DNA of 64,000 bases. It comes from Polaribacter vadi. GTDB lineage: Bacteria; Bacteroidota; Bacteroidia; Flavobacteriales; Flavobacteriaceae. The notes under the pieces were generated by a model. The model was not told the origin of the DNA. It made no database searches and saw only the letters and a list, made by a program, of their open reading frames with translations. The stretch lies in contig NZ_CP017477.1 of assembly GCF_001761365.1 (NCBI RefSeq), positions 1,734,501-1,798,500 on the forward strand. Reading direction: 5' to 3'. The translations under genes were made by a program, and so were the position numbers. Positions 16,613 to 27,100 of the stretch are shown here, in pieces. Numbering within the stretch: the first letter of the stretch is position 1; every line of letters begins with the position of its first letter.

Positions 16613-16620
16613 TATCTTTG
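16613..16620 (+). promoter_or_regulatory. maeB promoter -7 box
   Basis: TATCTTTG, a perfect TAnnTTTG box, 27 bases before the maeB ATG. The upstream -33 region has TTTA at a suitable spacing of 18. The final TTG is in frame with maeB but is not the start. Confidence 0.65.
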
Positions 16621-16647
16621 TTTGTCAAATTAAAAACAAATTTAAGC

Positions 16648-18924
16648 ATGAGCGATTCTAGAAAAAGACACGAAGCTTTATTATATCACGCAAAACCTAA
16701 ACCAGGAAAAATTGAAGTTGTACCTACTAAAAAGTATGCAACTCAGCACGATTTAGCATTAGCCTATTCTCCAGGAGTTGCAGAGCCTTGTTTAGAAATT
16801 GCTAAAGATAAAAACAATGCTTACAAATATACTGCTAAAGGTAATTTAGTAGCTGTAATTACAGATGGATCTGCAGTTTTAGGTTTGGGCGATATTGGTC
16901 CAGAAGCCTCAAAACCAGTAATGGAAGGAAAAGGTTTGTTATTCAAAATTTTTGCTGATATTGATGTTTTTGACATCGAAATAGATTCTAAAAATGTAGA
17001 GCATTTTATATCGACAGTAAAAGCAATTGCACCTACTTTTGGTGGTATTAATTTAGAAGATATAAAAGCGCCAGAAGCTTTTGAAATTGAAAGACGTTTA
17101 AAGGAAGAATTAGACATTCCTGTAATGCATGATGATCAACATGGAACTGCCATTATTTCTGCTGCTGCTTTAAAAAATGCGATTGAAATCACCAAAAAAG
17201 ATATTACCAAAGTAAAAATGGTGATAAATGGTGCTGGAGCTGCTGCAATTTCTTGTACACGTTTGTATTTAGAATTGGGTGCAGTTAGAGAAAACATTGT
17301 AATGTGCGATAGCAAAGGAGTTATCAGAAAAGATAGAGACAATTTAACCTCTCAAAAAGCTGAATTTGCAACGTCTCTAGATTTGCATACGCTGGAAGAA
17401 GCAATGCAAAATGCCGATGTTTTTATTGGTTTATCTATGGGAAATGTGGTGACACCAGAAATGTTGTTATCAATGGGGAAAAAACCAATTGTTTTTGCAA
17501 TGGCGAATCCTGTTCCAGAAATAGATTACGATTTAGCAATAGCAACCAGAGATGATATTTTAATGGCTACAGGAAGATCTGACCATCCTAACCAAGTAAA
17601 TAATGTTCTTGGTTTTCCGTTTATTTTTAGAGGTGCTTTAGATGTTAGAGCCACTAAAATTAATGAGGAAATGAAAATGGCTGCTGTGCATGCTTTAGCA
17701 GATTTGGCTAAAAAAACAGTTCCTGAACAAGTAAACATTGTGTATGATGAAGTTAGTTTGGCTTTTGGTCCAGAATATATTATCCCTAAACCTTTTGATC
17801 CAAGATTAATTTATGAAATTCCACCAGCAATTGCAAAAGCTGCAATGGATTCTGGAGTTGCTTTAGAACCTATTACAGATTGGAATAAATATAGAGAAGA
17901 ATTAATGGAACGTTCTGGTTCTGGTAGTAAAGAAATTAGATTGCTGCACAACAGAGCAAAAAGTAATTTAAAGCGTATTGTTTTTGCTGAAGCTGATCAT
18001 TTAGATGTTTTAAAAGCAGCACAAAGAGTACATGAAGAAAAAATAGGAATCCCTATTTTATTAGGAAGAAGAGAAGTAATTCTGGAACTGAAAGAAGAAA
18101 TTGGTTTTACAGATGATGTGCCACTTTACGATCCAAAAACAGATGAAGAGGAAAAACGAAGAGATCGTTATGGAGAAGCGTATTGGAGAAGCAGACAACG
18201 AAAAGGTAGAACATTATCGGAAGCAAAAAAATTAATGCGCGAGCGTAATTATTTTGGTGCAATGATGGTGAATGAAAAAGAAGCTGATGCTTTAATTACA
18301 GGATATTCAAGACCTTACCCTTCAGTTGTGAGACCAATTTTAGAGCTGATAGAAAAAGAAAAAGGAGTTTCTAAAGTTGCTGCTTGTAATTTAATGTTGA
18401 CGAAACAAGGTCCAATGTTTTTAGCAGATACTACTATTAACATCAATCCTTCTGCAAAAGATTTAGTAAAAATTGTACAGTTAACAACTAATTTAACAAA
18501 AATGTTTGGTGTAAAACCAAATGTAGCCATGTTATCTTTTTCTAACTTTGGATCTTCCACACATGAAACTTCAACGAAAATTAAAGAAGCTGTTACCTAT
18601 ATGCATCGTAATTTTCCTGATATGGTTGTAGATGGAGAAATTCAAGCAGATTTTGCTTTAAATTCAGAAATGTTGGCGAAAGAATTTCCTTTCTCTAAAT
18701 TGAATGGTAAAAAAGTAAATGTGCTAATTTTCCCAAATTTAGAATCTGCGAATATTACCTATAAACTTTTAAAAGAATTAGAAGGTGCAGAATCTATTGG
18801 TCCTGTAATTTTAGGATTAAGTAAAGCTGTTCACGTTTTACAATTAGGAGCTAGTGTAGATGAAATGGTAAATATGGCAGCTTTAGCAGCTGTAGATGCA
18901 CAACAAAAAGAAAATATGGTTTAG
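16648..18924 (+). CDS. maeB: NADP-dependent malic enzyme with phosphotransacetylase-like domain
   Basis: This enzyme oxidatively decarboxylates malate to pyruvate, supplying NADPH. The protein has 758 residues from ATG, the length of the large MaeB class. The N-terminal malic domain (about 1-190) shows KKYATQHDLALAYSPGVAEPC with the catalytic Tyr, and EDIKAPEAFEIERRL with metal-binding acids. The NAD(P)-binding domain (about 190-430) has VINGAGAAAISC. The last 330 residues are the phosphate-acetyltransferase-like domain (KRIVFAEADHLDVLKAA), which in MaeB regulates rather than catalyses. An upstream in-frame TTG lies in the promoter. A strong terminator ends the gene. Confidence 0.95.
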   Translation: MSDSRKRHEALLYHAKPKPGKIEVVPTKKYATQHDLALAYSPGVAEPCLEIAKDKNNAYKYTAKGNLVAVITDGSAVLGLGDIGPEASKPVMEGKGLLFKIFADIDVFDIEIDSKNVEHFISTVKAIAPTFGGINLEDIKAPEAFEIERRLKEELDIPVMHDDQHGTAIISAAALKNAIEITKKDITKVKMVINGAGAAAISCTRLYLELGAVRENIVMCDSKGVIRKDRDNLTSQKAEFATSLDLHTLEEAMQNADVFIGLSMGNVVTPEMLLSMGKKPIVFAMANPVPEIDYDLAIATRDDILMATGRSDHPNQVNNVLGFPFIFRGALDVRATKINEEMKMAAVHALADLAKKTVPEQVNIVYDEVSLAFGPEYIIPKPFDPRLIYEIPPAIAKAAMDSGVALEPITDWNKYREELMERSGSGSKEIRLLHNRAKSNLKRIVFAEADHLDVLKAAQRVHEEKIGIPILLGRREVILELKEEIGFTDDVPLYDPKTDEEEKRRDRYGEAYWRSRQRKGRTLSEAKKLMRERNYFGAMMVNEKEADALITGYSRPYPSVVRPILELIEKEKGVSKVAACNLMLTKQGPMFLADTTININPSAKDLVKIVQLTTNLTKMFGVKPNVAMLSFSNFGSSTHETSTKIKEAVTYMHRNFPDMVVDGEIQADFALNSEMLAKEFPFSKLNGKKVNVLIFPNLESANITYKLLKELEGAESIGPVILGLSKAVHVLQLGASVDEMVNMAALAAVDAQQKENMV

Positions 18925-18950
18925 TATTTTAAACAATATATTTAATATTT

Positions 18951-18989
18951 AAAAAGGCTTGCAGACCAATTGGTTTGCAAGCCTTTTTT
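18951..18989 (+). terminator. maeB terminator
   Basis: AAAAAGGCTTGCA and TGCAAGCCTTTTT form a 13-bp stem. Six more inner base pairs follow (GACCAA with TTGGTT, one of them G-T). A T run follows. The left repeat of the second single-gene insert begins 31 bases later. Confidence 0.9.
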
Positions 18990-19019
18990 GTATTTGTATT
19001 TTGTGTGAATTTGATTTTT

Positions 19020-19142
19020 TTTAAATACTTTTATAAATGAATTATCTTTACAAGATAACAGTAGTATAAAAAACATCCTATCCTGTTTAATTTATGGGGG
19101 TATATTTAATAGGTGTATTATACAAGGAGTTATAGCACTTTA
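19020..19142 (+). repeat. Left flank repeat of single-gene insert, copy 2
   Basis: Bases 19020-19068 match 9064-9112 at 43 of 49 positions. Further on, TAATAGGTGTATTA matches TAATAGGTGTAGTA of copy 1. It ends near GGAGTTATAGCA, in the position of GAGTTGGGCA in copy 1. Confidence 0.75.
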
Positions 19143-19168
19143 AACCAAAATCGCTTAATAAAGGAAAA

Positions 19169-19861
19169 ATGAATATTGATTTAAAATTTTTAGAACCATA
19201 TTTAATATATATTGTTTTTGGTTTCATCAGTCTATTGATTTTATACATAAGAAGTTTTGTTCAAGAAAGCGCGAAAATATCAGCGCTAAAAAAAAGGAAC
19301 AAAGAACTTGTAGAAGAAACGGAATCTATAAAAAAAGAACATCAACTCGATATCTCAAAAAGAAAATATCAATATGAAAGTAAAAAAGACCAATATTTAA
19401 AATTTTATAGATTAATTGACTCTTTTACTTCCGAAGCTAATATCTCAATGCAGGAAAAATTAATCCCAATCTTAGATACTTTCTATTCAAATTTTCTTAA
19501 TGCATCAACTTCGAATATCGTTGGAGCCGAAAATAAAGCTATTACTGAAATGTCTAGTCAAATGCAGAAAATATCATTTGATTCAGTGGCTGAATTATCT
19601 AAATTGAGACAAGAAACAAATACTATAAAAGTAATTGCAAGTAAAGAAATATTACAAAAATTACGATTATTAGAATTATCTTATGAAAAGATAACTGACA
19701 AATCTAATGAAATGATGAGTGCTTTACCTGAATTAATTATTGAAAATAATCAAGACAAAATTAACGAATATCAAAAAGAAATTGAATTCTCAGTAAAAGT
19801 AAGCAATTCTATCAATGACGATATAATTGAATTAATGAGAAAGGAATTAAACGAAATATAA
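19169..19861 (+). CDS. Membrane-anchored coiled-coil protein of unknown function
   Basis: A 230-residue protein that I do not recognise. One membrane segment near the N-terminus (YLIYIVFGFISLLILYI, about residues 12-28) is followed by a highly charged, mostly helical region with a probable coiled coil at about 35-75. Further helical parts rich in Lys, Glu, Ile and Ser follow to the end. This suggests a single-pass inner-membrane anchor with a long cytosolic helical domain. It has no Cys. It sits between repeats that also frame the unrelated lipoprotein gene at 9198-10304, which suggests acquisition as a single gene. Codon use seems as AT-rich as that of its neighbours. Confidence 0.7.
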   Translation: MNIDLKFLEPYLIYIVFGFISLLILYIRSFVQESAKISALKKRNKELVEETESIKKEHQLDISKRKYQYESKKDQYLKFYRLIDSFTSEANISMQEKLIPILDTFYSNFLNASTSNIVGAENKAITEMSSQMQKISFDSVAELSKLRQETNTIKVIASKEILQKLRLLELSYEKITDKSNEMMSALPELIIENNQDKINEYQKEIEFSVKVSNSINDDIIELMRKELNEI

Positions 19862-19864
19862 ATA

Positions 19865-19894
19865 ACAACGCACAACATCTACATTTAACAAATA
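19865..19894 (+). repeat. Right flank repeat of single-gene insert, copy 2
   Basis: ACAACGCACAACATCTACAT followed by TTAACAAATA, four bases after the stop codon. It matches 10307-10335 in the blocks GC-AACATC and TAACAAATA. No terminator hairpin follows this gene. Confidence 0.65.
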
Positions 19895-20016
19895 GCAATT
19901 CAAAAAAGACTATAAAATCTCTCCTAATAAAATCTTTTTCACCTTTTTAAAAGTTAATCCAAACCTAAATTAAAAATCGAGATTTAGTCTAAACATCAAA
20001 AATAAAATAATCACGA

Positions 20017-20343
20017 ATGAATTGGATACTATTAATAATTGCAGGCCTATTTGAAGTGGCTTTTGCTGCTTGTCTTGGAAAAGCAAAAGAAGCAACAGGA
20101 ATTCAAACAACTTATTGGTACATAGCATTTTTAATTTGTTTAGGAATTAGTATGGCTCTTCTTGTAAAAGTAACGCAAGAACTACCAATAGGAACTGCCT
20201 ATGCAGTTTGGACAGGAATTGGTGCTGTAGGAACTGTTTTAATGGGGATTTTTGTTTTTAAAGAGCCAGCAACATTTTGGCGTCTCTTTTTTATTATGAC
20301 ATTAATTATTTCAATTATAGGATTAAAAGTGGTTTCAAATTAA
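20017..20343 (+). CDS. SMR-family exporter, SugE/Gdx-like
   Basis: A 108-residue small multidrug resistance protein with four membrane helices. Glu13 in GLFEVAF is the essential proton/substrate-coupling residue. The blocks SMALLVKVTQELPIGTAYAVWTGIGAVG and GIFVFKEPATFWRLF are closer to the SugE/Gdx branch, whose studied members export guanidinium, than to the EmrE branch. It is encoded as a single gene rather than as a pair, so it probably forms a homodimer. I see no guanidine riboswitch in the 155 bases upstream. Function as Gdx or as a drug exporter is not decided by the sequence alone. Confidence 0.88.
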   Translation: MNWILLIIAGLFEVAFAACLGKAKEATGIQTTYWYIAFLICLGISMALLVKVTQELPIGTAYAVWTGIGAVGTVLMGIFVFKEPATFWRLFFIMTLIISIIGLKVVSN

Positions 20344-20556
20344 GTTGTTTTTTATAAAGTAAAAGCTTTGGAAAACAAATTATCCTAGACTTATTTTAGG
20401 AACTAAAAATAAAACCCATTTCTAAAAATTTTCAACTATTCTACAAGTACTTTCTCATTTTTAAAAAGATCTTTTAACTTTTTATTAGTATTTCTAAAAA
20501 GGGAATGCAACAAACCTAAAATAAATTATTACTTTAGTCGCCAAGAAAAAAGATGA

Positions 20557-21138
20557 ATGATTACACAAGTTAGAGGAAGGTTGGTAGAAAAAAGTCCAAC
20601 AGAAGTAGTTGTAGATTGCAATGGTGTTGGGTATTTGCTACATATTTCACTAAATACTTTTTCTAGTTTGCCTGCAGATGAAAATGTAGTTTTATACACA
20701 CATTTATCCATAAGAGAAGATGCACACACACTATTTGGTTTTATCAGCAAAACTGAAAGAGAGGTTTTTAAACTTTTAATTTCGGTATCTGGAGTTGGGC
20801 CAAGCATTGCAAGAACCATGTGTTCTTCTATGACAAGTGAGGAAATTCAAAATGCAATTGCATCAGAAAATGTAGCTGTAATTCAGTCTGTAAAAGGAAT
20901 TGGCGCAAAAACTGCACAAAGAGTTATTGTAGATTTAAAAGATAAAATCTTAAAAACCTTTGATATTGATGCAATTTCTTTCGCAAAAAACAATACTAAT
21001 AAAGATGAAGCGTTATCTGCTTTAGACGTTTTAGGGTTTAATAGAAAACAATCTGAAAAGACTGTAAATGCTGTTTTAAAAGAAAATCCTGAAGCTAGCG
21101 TAGAAAAAATCATAAAACTAGCTCTAAAAAACTTATAA
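20557..21138 (+). CDS. ruvA: Holliday junction branch migration protein RuvA
   Basis: RuvA binds four-way Holliday junctions and loads the RuvB motor during recombination repair. The 193-residue length is standard. The N-terminal OB fold (MITQVRGRLVEKSPTEVVV, GVGYLLHISL) is followed by the helix-hairpin-helix domain (LLISVSGVGPSIARTM and QSVKGIGAKTAQRVIVDLKDKI). A flexible linker then leads to the C-terminal RuvB-binding domain (EALSALDVLGFNRKQSEKTV). The stop lies 4 bases before the sprA start, so the two are co-transcribed; ruvA-sprA-gcvH order is common in Flavobacteriia. The 213-bp gap upstream shows no gene. Confidence 0.96.
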   Translation: MITQVRGRLVEKSPTEVVVDCNGVGYLLHISLNTFSSLPADENVVLYTHLSIREDAHTLFGFISKTEREVFKLLISVSGVGPSIARTMCSSMTSEEIQNAIASENVAVIQSVKGIGAKTAQRVIVDLKDKILKTFDIDAISFAKNNTNKDEALSALDVLGFNRKQSEKTVNAVLKENPEASVEKIIKLALKNL

Positions 21139-21142
21139 TCAA

Positions 21143-24100
21143 TTGATTAGATTTTTAAAAAATATACTTTTAGTGGTGCTATTTACTGTTTTAGTAAATT
21201 TTTCTTCAAACGCACAAACAAAACAAAGTAAAGATTCTACAGTTGTAAAAAAAGATACTTTAAATTTAAGGTACGATTTTAACAACACACAAAAAGGTGG
21301 CCTTTTTTTAGACGATTTAGCTAAAAAAGAAGTAATTTTTGACAAAGCACTAAATAGATATGTTATTATAGAAAAAATCGGCGATTATTATACTAAAACA
21401 CCCGTATTTTTAACAAGAGAAGAATATGCACAATATCGATTAAAACGAGATATGTTGCAGTATTTTAAAGACAAAGTAAGCGCAACAAATAGTAAAAAGA
21501 AAGATGCTGCAGCTGCTCAAAAAGATTTATTACCTGATTATTATGTAAACTCAAAATTCTTCGAATCTATTTTTGGAGGTAATAAAATTGAATTTACACC
21601 TACTGGAAATTTAAGCGTAAAACTTGGTTTTATTTATCAAAATACAGAAAACCCACAAATATCCGAAGAAAATAGAAGCAGTTTGGTTTTTGATTTCGAT
21701 CAACAAATAAATGCTAGTATTCGTGCAAAAATTGGAGAACGCTTAGAGTTTACAGCAAATTACGACACACAATCTACGTTCGATTTTCAGAATTTAGTAA
21801 AATTAGACTACACACCAACAGAAGATGATATTCTGCAAGGAATTGAAGCTGGTAATGTATCTATGCCCATTAAAAACTCCTTAATAAATGGAGCACAAAG
21901 TTTATTTGGTGTAAAAACACAATTAAAATTTGGAAATACCAATGTTACTGCTGTTTTTTCTCAACAAAATTCAGAAAGCAAAACTGTGGTTGCAGAAGCT
22001 GGTGCTTCTATAGAAGAGTTTGAGTTAAGAACTACAGATTATGATAATGACAGGCACTTTTTCTTATCGCAATTTTTTATTGATAATTACGCAAACTCGT
22101 TAAAACAATATCCGCTAATAAACAGTCAAATTAGCATTACACGTATTGAAATTTGGATAACCAATAGAAATGCAGCAACAGAAGATTTTAGAAGTATTGT
22201 AGCTTTTGCCGATCTTGGTGAATCGAATGCAGATGCAAATCCAGCTTATAATAATTTGGTAGATGATTCTGGTTTGGTTCGAGATCCTTCAAATCAAATA
22301 AGTATAAATGCAAATGGACAGCAATTAAATTTACCTCAAAACAATGCTAACAATATTTATGAACAAAATATTTTAGATGGTATTAGAGATGTTTCTAATG
22401 TTGATGCAACTTTAAGTAGTCAGTTTCAAATGCAACAAGGAACAGATTATTCTATCCTTGAAAATGCAAGAAAATTAGATGCCAATGAATACAGATTAAA
22501 TTCTCAGTTGGGTTATATCTCTTTAAATAGAAGGTTAAATGATGGTGAAGTTTTAGCAGTTGCTTATGAATATACAGTTGCTGGATCTGTAAATGGAGCC
22601 AACTCTAAAAAATCTTTTAAGGTTGGTGAGTTTTCTAATGATGGTGTGCAAGCACCAGATAATTTAGCTGTAAAATTATTACGTTCAGAAATTTTACAAA
22701 CAAAACGTACAAACCCAACAACGGGTTCAGAAGAATCTTTTCCAACTTGGAGATTGATGATGAAAAATATTTATGCTTTAGGAGCTTTTCCTTTAACACA
22801 AGATGGTTTCCGTTTCGAAATTCAATATAGAGATGATGATACAGGAATAGCTTCTAATGTTTTACAGAATGCAAACACACCAGAAATTCCTACAATTCCG
22901 TTAATTCAAGTTTTTAAATTAGATCAATTAGACCAAAGTCAGTTTAGAACTCCAGATGGTTTTTTCGATTATGTGGAAGGAATTACCGTAAATTCTCAAA
23001 ATGGATTTATAATATTTCCAGAGCCAGAACCTTTTGGAAACGATTTAATTCTAAACCCTACAAATCCAAATGATATTGGTTTAAATCCTGCTGTAGATGA
23101 ACGCTTTTTGTTTAGAGAATTGTATTTAAACACAAAAATTAACATCAAAAACAACTTTCAAAATAAAGATAAATACTTTTTAAAAGGATACTTTAAATCG
23201 GAAAGTGCTGGCGGAATTCCTATTGGCGCTTTTAACGTTCCTAGAGGTTCTGTGAGAGTAACTGCTGGTGGAAGACAATTGGTAGAAGGTGTAGATTATG
23301 TTGTAGATTATCAATTAGGGAGAGTGCAAATTATAGATCCAGGTTTACAAGCTTCTGGAACTCCTATAAATGTATCTACAGAAAATAATGCTGTTTTTAA
23401 TCAACAAAGAAAAACCTTTATGGGTGTTGATATAGAACATGTTTTCTCAGAAGAATTAGTAGTTGGAGCTACTATCTTGAATGTTAATGAAAGACCTTTA
23501 ACACCTAAAGTGAATTTTGGAGCAGAACCAATAAACAACACTATGTTAGGTTTCAATTTCGATTATTCTACAGAAGTGCCTTACTTTACTAAATTGGCTA
23601 ATAAATTACCTTTTGTAGATACAGATGTACCTTCTAATTTATCTGTTAGAGGAGATATGGCCTATTTATTACCAGGAACACCAAGTGGAATTGATGTTGC
23701 TGGAGCTGCAACTTCTTATATAGATGATTTTGAAGCTTCGCAAATACCAATTAGTTTATTATCGGCTTTAGATTGGTATGAAGCAAGTACACCAAATAAT
23801 CAAGCAGATGATCGTTTTAATGGAGCAAATAGTGGTTTACCTTATAATTATAAAAGAGGAAAATTAGCTTGGTATAGTATAGATCAAATTTTTTACGGAT
23901 TTGGAGAAACACCTTCAAGTGTAGATGCAGATGAACTTTCTAGAGCAGAAACAAGACAAATTAATTTTGATGAATTGTTTCCTAATCAGCAATTTGACAT
24001 CACTCAAAACACACAAATAAGAACCTTAGATTTAGCGTATTTTCCAGAAGAAAGAGGTTCTTACAATTTTAATACTACAGATGCTGATGTAAATGATGAT

Positions 24101-27100
24101 GGTACTTTTGTGAATCCTCAAGAAAACTGGGGTGGAATTATGCGTCCTTTAAATACCAACAATTTTGATCAAGCCAATGTAGAGTTTATTCAGTTTTGGG
24201 TAATGGATCCTTATCAAAATTATTCTATTACAGAAGAAGAAGGTTTACCTCAAGGCGTAAATCCTGATAATATTGCGAATCAAGTTGGAGATTTATATAT
24301 CAATTTAGGAAACATTTCTGAAGACATTTTAAAGGATAATCGTAAAATGTTCGAAAACGGTTTGCCTGAAGATGGTGCAAAAATACCTGGTTCTAATATT
24401 AACGAAACCATTTGGGGTGATGTGCCAAGAAATCCATCAATTATTTATGCATTTAATGAAGAAGATGCAGCAAGAACAAATCAAGATTTAGGTTTTGATG
24501 GTTTAAATGATGAGGAAGAATTTCAAAATTTACAAGAAGTAGCACAAGACTTAAATCTAAATATTAATTTTAGTCGTTTAAATCCGAATGATATTGCTTC
24601 TGATAACTTTCAATTTTTTAGAGGAGGAAATTTAGATGCTATAAATGCATCTGTTCTAACAAGATATAAAAACTTTAATAATACTCAAGGAAACTCACCA
24701 ACGTTAAATCAATCACCAGAAACGTATCCTACTTCATCTACAACCTATCCAGATGTAGAGGACATCAACAGAGATCAAACCATGAATACTGTTGAGAGTT
24801 ATTATGAGTATAAAATTTCTATGAACAGAAATGATTTACAGGAAGGTAGAAATTTTATTGTAGACTCTAAAACAACTTCTATAACTTTAGAGAACGGAAA
24901 CACACAAGAAACAACTTGGTATCAGTTTAGAGTGCCTATTAGAAATGGAACGCCTGTAAATGGCATCTCTGACTTTAACAGTATTCGTTTTGTAAGAATG
25001 TTTTTAACAAACTTTAAAATTCCTGTTGTAATACGTTTTGGAGAATTAGATTTAGTTCGTGGAGATTGGAGACGCTATACAAGAACTATTGACCCAGATA
25101 TTGATCCTGATAGAGAATTAAACCAAACAGAGTTAGAAGGTTTTGAAGTTGGTGTAGTTAGTATAGAACAAAATAATGGAAGTTATATTCAACCTCCAGG
25201 AATTGAGCGTGAACGCTTGCAAGGATCTACAACTGTGCAATTGCAAAATGAGCAATCTGTTACGTTGAAAGTTAGCAATTTAGAACCGAACAAAACCCGC
25301 GCAATTTATAAAAATATTAGTGTAGATTTAAGACGTTTTAAAAATCTTAAAATGTTTATGCATTTAGAAGGTTTAGATGTAGAAGCTCCTATTTCTGATA
25401 ATGACTTTGCTGGAGTTATAAGATTGGGTACAGATTTAAATGAAAATTATTACGAGTTAGAAATTCCATTAACAGTAAGTACTGGTGGAAATAGTCAGTT
25501 TGATGTTTGGCCAGAAGCAAATAATTTAGATGCTTTTTTAGAAAGTTTTGGAAAAGTAAAGCTAGAAAGAGATGCAATTGGAGCAGCCATTAATGAGCCT
25601 TTTACATCTTCTGAACAAACAGATGTTCCTTATACAATTACTGTAAAAGGAAACCCAACTTTAGCACAATTAAGAACTATTGTTTTAGGATTAAAAAACA
25701 TTAGTACTTCTAATAAATCTGGTGAAATCTGGTTTAACGAACTACGTTCTTCTGGTTTTGATAACGAAGCTGGTTGGGCTGCTGTTATGAATGCTGATGC
25801 CAATTTTGCTGATGTTGCAAACGTATCGCTTTCTGGAAGTATGCAAACCATAGGATTTGGTAATGTAGAAGACAGAGTAAACCAACGTAGTTTAGATGAA
25901 ACTAAGCAATATGATGTTGCTACAACTGTTAGTTTAGGAAAAGTTTTAACGCCTCAAAATTGGGGAATGCAAATACCAATGAGCTATAGTGTTGGCGAAA
26001 AATTTATAGACCCTAAATTTGATCCTCAATACCAAGATGTAACTCTTGCTGATGCTCTAGAACAAAACCCAAATAGTGAGTTTTCTAGAGATTATACCAA
26101 AAGAACTAGCATCAGTTTTATCAATGTTAAAAAGAATAGAAACCCAAACACTTCAAAAAAACCTAAGTTTTATGATGTTGAAAATGTAGCTGTTTCTTAT
26201 TCTCATAATAAAGAGTTTCATAGAGATTATAATATTGAAAAATATATTAATGAAAATGTAATGGCTTCTGCTGCTTATAATTTCAACTTTAATGCGAAAC
26301 CAATTGAGCCTTTTAAGAAAAATGATTCCTTATTTGTAAGCAAGTATTTAAAATTTATAAAAGATTTTAACTTTAATCCTATTCCAACAACTGTTGCTAT
26401 CAACTCTAGAATTAACAGAAGTTATAATGAGCAACAATCTAGAAATTTGGTACCAGGTTTATCTGCACAGCCAGAATTAAAACAACGTAGATTTTTGTTT
26501 GATTGGGATTATACTGTGGCTTTCGATTTAACAAGATCTATTCAATTAAACTTTAACGCAAGCAATAATTATATTTATGATGCTTTTGGAAGTGGAGAAG
26601 AATTGCAAATCTTTGATGATTTTTTTAATACAGGAAGAGCCAATCAATATCATCAAAAATTAAATGCAACCTATGCTTTGCCTTTAGATAAATTTCCATT
26701 TTTAAGTTTTATGAAAGCAGATTATGGTTACACTGCAGATTACGATTGGCAAGTATCTTCTCAAGATGAAAACATTGTAGAGCAAATTGGAAATGTAATT
26801 CAGAATGCAAATACACATAATTTAAATACTACTTTTTCTTTCGATAAAATTTACAAAAGTGTTGGTTTCGAAAAGTTGTTATTGACAAAAGCGCAACGTA
26901 AAAATGCCAAAGGAAAAAATACAGCAAGAATAAGACCGAGTAAAAATTTATCGACAGGAAAGAAAATTTTAAAAACGTCTTGGGAGCTTTTGACTTCTGT
27001 AAAACAAGGACAAATAAGTTATACAGAAAATAACGGACAATATTTACAAGGTTATGATGCAGGAACTGGATTTTTAGGAGGACCACCAACCTCTTTTGCT

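Noticed and set aside
26829..27089. Open frames opposite sprA, leuS, fabD, M16 and malic enzyme genes
   Set aside because: They are antisense shadows with low-complexity Leu/Phe/Lys composition typical of the reverse of AT-rich coding DNA, and none has a recognisable domain or promoter.
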